This document shows positions 61,301 through 64,000 of a DNA stretch of 64,000 nt, piece by piece. Every line of letters begins with the position of its first letter. Within the stretch, counting starts at the first letter, position 1. Location: NCBI RefSeq assembly GCF_016925495.1, contig NZ_CP070491.1, positions 682,001-746,000 on the forward strand, read 5' to 3'. Position numbers and translations under genes: made by a program. This stretch comes from Methylococcus sp. EFPC2 (GTDB lineage: Bacteria; Pseudomonadota; Gammaproteobacteria; Methylococcales; Methylococcaceae). The notes under the pieces were generated by a model. It was not told where the DNA came from. It made no database searches and saw nothing but the letters and a program-made list of their open reading frames with translations.

Positions 61301-64000
61301 CACCGCGAGCGTCGGCTTCGTCGGCATCGAGGTCGCGGGCGGCGGCACGCTCAACGCGACGCTGGCGCTCGGTCTGAAGGACCCGGATGGCGACAACAGC
61401 GACGCCGACGGCAACCGCATCTCGCTGGCCGAACTGATCGGCGCGCTGGACGATCTCGACACCCTCGTCGATGCGCCGTCGCTGACCGGTGGCGGGCAGA
61501 TCCTGCTCGACGTCGACGTCAACCCGACGTTGCCGGGGCTGAACCTCGGCCCCAAGCCGCAGATCGGCATCGTGGTCGCCGACCTCGGCGACCCGTTCAG
61601 CGGCCAGGCCCCGGACATCAGCTTCGTCTACCCGGATCTCAATCAGTTGCTCGCGTTCCAGACGCCCGAGTTCAACTTCCAGAATATCCTCGCCGGCCTG
61701 CAGGCGCTGGCCGATTTCCTCGGTCAATTTGAGTCCTTCGGCTTCCTCAACGAGCCGCTGCCGCTCGTCGACGTGAGCGTCAACGACCTGATCGGCCTCG
61801 CCGACCGCTTCGCCGATGCGCTCGACGAGGCGCGCGCCAACCCCGCCGCCACCGTGCAGTTCCTCGAGACCAAGCTCGAAGGCGCTTTCGGTCTGCCGCA
61901 GGGCAGCCCGCTGCTCGACCTCGAACTCGTACTCGACGACAACGACACCCTCTCGACCGCGGACGATTTCAGCGTCCTGAAATTCGACATCGACGTCTCC
62001 GCCGGCTTCAGCAAGACGCTGGGCATCGACCTCGCCCTCGATCTCGGTCTCGACCTGCCCGTGGACTTCGGCGGCGCCGCCGACCTCACGGCCTCCGGTT
62101 CGCTCGACCTGTCGTTCGACTTCGGCATCCGCGTCGACGACCCCACCCAGGTCTTCATCTACGACAGCACCGGCCTCGACGGCATGCTGAACATCGCCGG
62201 ACAAAATCTCAGCTTCCGCGCCGCGGTCGGTCCGCTCGGCCTGTTCGTCGACGGCGGCAGCGCGCAGATCAACGGCACGCTGGGCGGCGGCAAGCTGTTC
62301 GACATCGGGCTGGGCAATGCCGATTGGGTCAACCATCGTTCGCTGCTCGGCGATATCGACCTCGACACGGACTTCAACGCGCAGGTCGGCGGCCAGGTCA
62401 GCGTCTCGCTGCCGGTTTATTTCCCGACCGATTCCATCCTCGCCGGTACCGTCCAGTTCCTCGCCAACCTGTCGCTGACCAACGGCGAGTGGAACGCCAG
62501 CGCGACGCCGAGCGCCGTCGGCCCCGACGGCGTCACGCCGATCGGGCTCGGCGAGTTGTTCGCATTCGATCCGTCCAAGTTCGGCCTGCTCGATCAGTTG
62601 CTGCTCGGCGTCGACGGTGTCGACCTGTTCCTCGAGGGGCTGCAGGACGTGCTCGACGGCGAGGTCGGCGGCGTCTCGCTGCCGCTGATCGGCGACAAGC
62701 TCGCCGGCGCGGTGGACGACATAGGAAAGTTCCGCGACGGTTTCATCGTCGATTTCCGTAAGGCGGTCGAGGACCTAGCGAATCCGGCCGCGGCCTTCCA
62801 GGCTGCCGCCGGAGGCGCCGGCCTCGCCGCGGCTTCCGCCGAACCCGACCCGATCTCGAAGATACTCGGCAAGCTACTCGGCGATGCCGGGCTCGGCCTG
62901 CTGGTCGATCAGAACGCGGACGGCCACAAGGATGCCGGAGACATCCGTTACCTCAGCAACCTGTCGACCGAAATCGACCCGAAAAAGGTCTTCTTCGACT
63001 GGGACTTCGAACTCGGCGACAGCTACGACGCCGGTGCCGGCATAGGTTTCGACATCGGCATCCCCGGCCTGGGCCTGGAGACCGAGGGCGCGGTCAACCT
63101 GACGGTAGGCTGGACGCTGGCCTTCGGTTTCGGCCTCAACACCACCGACGGTTTCTATCTCGATGTCGGCGACGACCTGGACGAGGACTTCGACGGCCCG
63201 AACGAATTGACGCTCGACGTCGACCTGACCGTGCCGGGCGGCGGCATCACCGGCAAGCTCGGCTTCCTGCAGTTGAGCGCGAAGGACGATGTCACCGACG
63301 GCGACGATCTGTATACGCACCTCGGTGCCAGCTTTGCGGTCGATCTCTTCAACAGCAGCAACCACGCCGACACCAAGCTCGGATTCAACGAACTCGGCAA
63401 ACTCGGCCTGGATGTCGGCATCGCCGCCGAAGCCGTCGTCGATCTCGACATGCGGCTCGCGCTGAGCAGCGACCTCGTGCCAAGCGCGCCGACCAATTTC
63501 CCCAGCGTCGTCGCCGACTTCACGCTCCAATGGGGCGTCGGCGACCGCGCCGCCGGCCAGACCATCTCGCTGGCCGACCTCGACGGCAGCTTCCTGAAGA
63601 ACGGCCTGCAGTCGGTGCTCTTCGAGCACGTGGGGCTAGATCTCGGCAGCTACTTCACCGACCTGATCGGGCCTATCGCTTCGAAGGTCCAGGAGATCAC
63701 CGAGCCGGTCAAGCCCTTCCTCGACTTCCTGACCGCCCCGATCCCGGTCATCTCGCAGCTCGCTGGCCCGACCTCGCTGCTCGACATCGCCGCGATGTCC
63801 GGCTTCGTCAATCCGGGCATCGTCAAGGCGATACAGGTGATCGACCAGGTCGTCGACATCGCCAACTCGCTGTCGGTGCCGGCCGGCGAGAACGCCGTGA
63901 TGTACTTCGACCAGTACCTGCCCAGCCTGGTGATCTACCAGGCGCCGGCCCAGGGCTTCGCCGCGGCGGCGGGCGGCATAGACCTGTCCGACCCGAACCT
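52374..64000 (+). CDS. Giant LEPR-XLL repeat protein with embedded OmpA-like domain (partial)
   Basis: The frame is open from ATG 52374 to the window end, over 3,870 residues. LEPRMLLS at 53-60 is the LEPR-XLL motif of giant secreted proteins. About 60-480: Asp/Gly-rich repeats (GGAGDN, GGAGNDTLEG). About 490-1440: a sortilin/BNR-type beta-propeller (AIVVDPADRFTTYIGTTNGGVW, LAISPLDHETLYAGLA, MVVDPTNPNILYVAGDR). An OmpA-type domain (residues 525-631, with FDLNSATL, GHTDSSGLAADNETLSLTRA, YGETRPIAKNDG, NRRVEL) sits inside it. From about 1600 on, large repeated modules (FGFL.. and G.FYV..) and flagellin-insert-like repeats follow. Likely a surface or biofilm protein. A typical export signal at the start is lacking; secretion signals may lie beyond the window. 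Confidence 0.88.
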   Translation, partial: MAYPFEQIRRDLSNAKAADRSASWWGRIRKAMSLPGGARHDTASSGRVMFEALEPRMLLSADLAPDLASGGAQDVTLRFDQLANVYQLVDAQSQVLSSVAATAADDGLTIAGSASPDTLRLDLQSLQSLNISLLDDGPGADTLIASAWADESFNLSGTILAVGDKSFDLFGFENLSLLGGAGDNAFAVDGWNGAVDVDGGAGNDTLEGPAADSTWQISGEGSGTVGNVAFAGIENLAGAADNQDTFVFQAAGELSGYVDGGEGGYDLIELSDGIFANVSFVATGVDSGTIARDSDSLSYTGFEPIIDATGGAKTLFLPALPAGSSDRITLLDQGATDDGRFAVSVDTAEDIIFTAAASITSLTIQSLDGDDTIVVQALDTDFTAPVTIAAGAGDDDITLAELSPGVVYTVNAGAGDTDSLRFAGSGSLVLTDTALDTIVLDSVERAYLGGGSLNAAGFSGQVFFSANSPQWVEQGPRPYATGLATPLLWDPVAGAIQAIVVDPADRFTTYIGTTNGGVWRNSGGTEVLFDLNSATLDLADKNTLNAFANFLEQHPTLTVEIGGHTDSSGLAADNETLSLTRATNVRNYLVDIRHIDPSRLNVVAYGETRPIAKNDGSGHSAENRRVELQIQNWEPLTDEMQSLSIGSLAISPLDHETLYAGLARTSSFKKLGGPLDGLLFSADRGDHWQPLAANELQGLVVTKVLPTTMTTASGAQVVFVSTFDVDRDGDGVLDDRGGVFRLEVAADGTLEAFQKISGAGGMAGLQGGPYTDLAMDTSGALVRVYAANINQGLFRFTEGDASWVAINNNFQMGDTDANGQDDLLQGSTRIKFAIDAASGTLYTGVIGPVNANGIFDITGKRRGLVSLFKTTDHGDNWSAIAVPTSTDGAAPGVVTGLHPGRQGDTHFSMVVDPTNPNILYVAGDRQPTTTNNSLGLSDFAGRIFRFDPTLNAGAGGWEQLVGSNTSDALHITAPHADSRGLVFVGDYQLMQITDGGLYRLQNPRNEPAVGDDVSQGERRWTSQNRDLRSTEVLDLDFDTLNGTILIGAQDDGSTYQTGNADGLDNDNDGAVDEADERFFWTGDTAGDGNAQIALPFNSDGTPGDDRVLRYSLFNNFKFLDVYEFDANATQLDANPADATTQSFRIGLRSAAAGAARLSGIDPLDRNLGFDRIPMALNAIDRTRMVIGYNGIYESINVNLAPGPNRVLPLEQVSTIDPAVAGRPVRDLIYGGRIGNAANADLVIAARGSQVLVRQVVNTAFTSRTVTGAGNIQAIAVDPHNWKVVYATDGTNVFRIDDVTDNAKAWVRISGNLGQIGQKDQLSLEYVENAGGDLLLLGGSGGVTRLFNPDTASDATAHWSRVGSGLPSALVSDIEYVDRDGSGTITQNDVLVAGTMGRGAWSIGGSDILALAQPSKLQILGASTADSFTLSISASNPLRFEVVDDNAGGAVVYSARYDSFDSVEGLLRGGDDTFTINHGHGALAVPGGILVNGGEPGQNTLVLTGGDAPESASGAGFREIVDLSGKREHVDFVQVAAIDDNGLPDPLDNPFDTVRGAFESLFDLLTFDDGLGQDLPFFGTSFARALNNVSLNNDLPISTPGEAVPSQAEQVVEASTDTQDFLRRFFTTGPGAITLADLSSFTTLQQLADALDALDQSGTGSVSFSGDLLTGFELTLAGISKTMSGRADVDLDLLGGDISLAGKVDVSADVTLNLVFGVDNTNGFYVRSNAGHDIVIDNIHVGNLDSVEASGQFGFLGVDLTNAALAMAPGVHFDIDINNAGDSFVQVSDLLANLANYTAVNLVGDPAPNIRDVTLTGTFGVSAFLPGEAAPFSLLDARATVTWDDIEAPLLNGPGNVDVQATVGSAGGAALMRFLQLDATQFATQLTSLRDQLDDALGAKVPFLSDGLTTIVGFVNKFQTAVIDPITGGIGGSAAIPSVQELAKRIAANLGIEPQALGLDYNSSSTELTYHLQLSQSVLDQQLALGDGIDLAGGLAGLKFKTDASVDASLGLDIVFGADIAELVSSGDPDKWFFVRNPSANASVDLTASDIEASARFGFLSIGVDEGTLTTPSPIALTVSLKDPKTQADDGRIDLGELKEGIADPATLLTTQFSGSVDLFLPVEAPFLGLPAVPPVDPDYAITVHIGDLGDLSSSTVTLGAKLTDLGNFGNIDAASLVGLLGQLTNWLDDFRHGDQFANFDIPLVGTALDSVLGFADAFRDKLLLDDGDDGIDAANSLVFDLNAALEDAHLADRLRAEAVVGGPDNGKIRLVANDAAIGSFSVTAAAGLGFGNQSSSGTLYQALTASATPPNLKLGADASFQVVIDGAPAVAVTLKSANTADNTKFGNDRWKLVNADNVATFATVDEMALKLAEVLGLQNLLVYNPSEQILSFTLSLSDVFGQTDLPVDFALDNLPEFLKLQTGGVIRLKADGNLNLTIGVYLGEAPASTKLDGTELLSELNGGIDISTDLHIDGTGDVRTVYGVLSGDAHFGLAIDGAAAVAVTVTKQASDDNATAADLAADINAALQAKGLDTQVVAVADGLRIALEKAPGASFTTLKLTASTSDAAVKDIGFAASQEGAAGPRKIVASGNLQSGDGKLAADAHFTLTVDGSDKTVTLTKSATQTNTTQAELITDLNAALAAAGLAGKVVATLDGQRIRLQEVIGGSLASLSLSAASNDPAVTVLGFATSQTGAPGPFRIAATKDLQALRGRLTADASFTLATDTVNGGSPFTLTLTAPDTASNRYAFDIVSDIEAQLDKVAGIKADLDLDGNGTTESVNRIQVSYSAGRLRFWTVDAATSFTLSAANAVAQSQLGLPAGTTHGNSIDFVITTRNGATHAITLDGATTLNDVISRIAQQTGNAVTAAIGARGTGLDLHDTTVPAQPTPGLFTVRAANNAIVAIKLGIVRDDAQEGEEADGIIEGSDIAGLRPLDRFFLQNVGANIGLHLSTPTLDANGNVLNPDGNGIEDDGLSGTASVGFVGIEVAGGGTLNATLALGLKDPDGDNSDADGNRISLAELIGALDDLDTLVDAPSLTGGGQILLDVDVNPTLPGLNLGPKPQIGIVVADLGDPFSGQAPDISFVYPDLNQLLAFQTPEFNFQNILAGLQALADFLGQFESFGFLNEPLPLVDVSVNDLIGLADRFADALDEARANPAATVQFLETKLEGAFGLPQGSPLLDLELVLDDNDTLSTADDFSVLKFDIDVSAGFSKTLGIDLALDLGLDLPVDFGGAADLTASGSLDLSFDFGIRVDDPTQVFIYDSTGLDGMLNIAGQNLSFRAAVGPLGLFVDGGSAQINGTLGGGKLFDIGLGNADWVNHRSLLGDIDLDTDFNAQVGGQVSVSLPVYFPTDSILAGTVQFLANLSLTNGEWNASATPSAVGPDGVTPIGLGELFAFDPSKFGLLDQLLLGVDGVDLFLEGLQDVLDGEVGGVSLPLIGDKLAGAVDDIGKFRDGFIVDFRKAVEDLANPAAAFQAAAGGAGLAAASAEPDPISKILGKLLGDAGLGLLVDQNADGHKDAGDIRYLSNLSTEIDPKKVFFDWDFELGDSYDAGAGIGFDIGIPGLGLETEGAVNLTVGWTLAFGFGLNTTDGFYLDVGDDLDEDFDGPNELTLDVDLTVPGGGITGKLGFLQLSAKDDVTDGDDLYTHLGASFAVDLFNSSNHADTKLGFNELGKLGLDVGIAAEAVVDLDMRLALSSDLVPSAPTNFPSVVADFTLQWGVGDRAAGQTISLADLDGSFLKNGLQSVLFEHVGLDLGSYFTDLIGPIASKVQEITEPVKPFLDFLTAPIPVISQLAGPTSLLDIAAMSGFVNPGIVKAIQVIDQVVDIANSLSVPAGENAVMYFDQYLPSLVIYQAPAQGFAAAAGGIDLSDPN

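Overview
The window is a high-GC chromosomal segment (one short AT-rich island at about 24.1-26.2 kb) from a Gram-negative bacterium. Lipoprotein signals, an Mla/Pqi-type lipid transporter, a periplasmic fatty acid cis/trans isomerase and OmpA-type domains point to a proteobacterium. The phosphoketolase/acetate kinase/phosphate acetyltransferase set together with Cti would suit a gammaproteobacterial methanotroph; that assignment is inference, because no methane oxidation gene is visible.

Layout. 0-3 kb: the end of a V-type ATPase operon (DUF2764 protein, subunit A), followed directly by a PPK2 polyphosphate kinase. 3-6.6 kb: a four-gene MlaE/MlaF/MlaD/PqiC-like lipid transport operon. 6.6-14.1 kb: potassium channel, phosphoketolase, an SbmA/YddA-like ABC protein with ruined ATPase motifs, a membrane HD-GYP protein and a secreted unknown. 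14.2-20.7 kb (minus strand): SulP transporter, DUF2950, DUF3300 and two envelope lipoproteins. 21-31 kb: a discoidin-containing glycosidase and a convergent GH94-type phosphorylase, with a PvuII-type restriction-modification system between them, then acetate kinase. 31-40.4 kb: Cti, DUF2252, Pta, a lipoprotein and an MscS channel. 40.5-43.2 kb: a PAS histidine kinase, a FixJ-type regulator and a lone receiver. 43.3-51.8 kb: a run of lipoproteins and secreted proteins (DUF3313, patatin, DUF4410, DUF2092, glycine-rich and others), two copies of an intergenic repeat, and a DUF4344 metallopeptidase. 51.9-64 kb: a c-di-GMP-I riboswitch with an overlapping terminator, then a giant LEPR-XLL protein that runs off the window.

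Working together. Phosphoketolase makes acetyl phosphate, which AckA converts to acetate plus ATP and Pta converts to acetyl-CoA. The nearby GH94-type phosphorylase could feed sugar phosphates into this branch. The Mla-like transporter, Cti, patatin, MscS and the many lipoproteins concern envelope lipid state and stress. The HD-GYP protein is expected to break down c-di-GMP, the likely ligand of the riboswitch in front of the giant surface-protein gene.

Most notable points: (1) the c-di-GMP-I aptamer with an unusually long P3 whose 3' strand doubles as the 5' arm of a terminator; (2) an OmpA-like domain spliced into a beta-propeller of the giant protein; (3) a PvuII-family R-M system bounded by a 60-bp attC-like site, as if it were an integron cassette; (4) an ABC protein degenerate at every catalytic motif.
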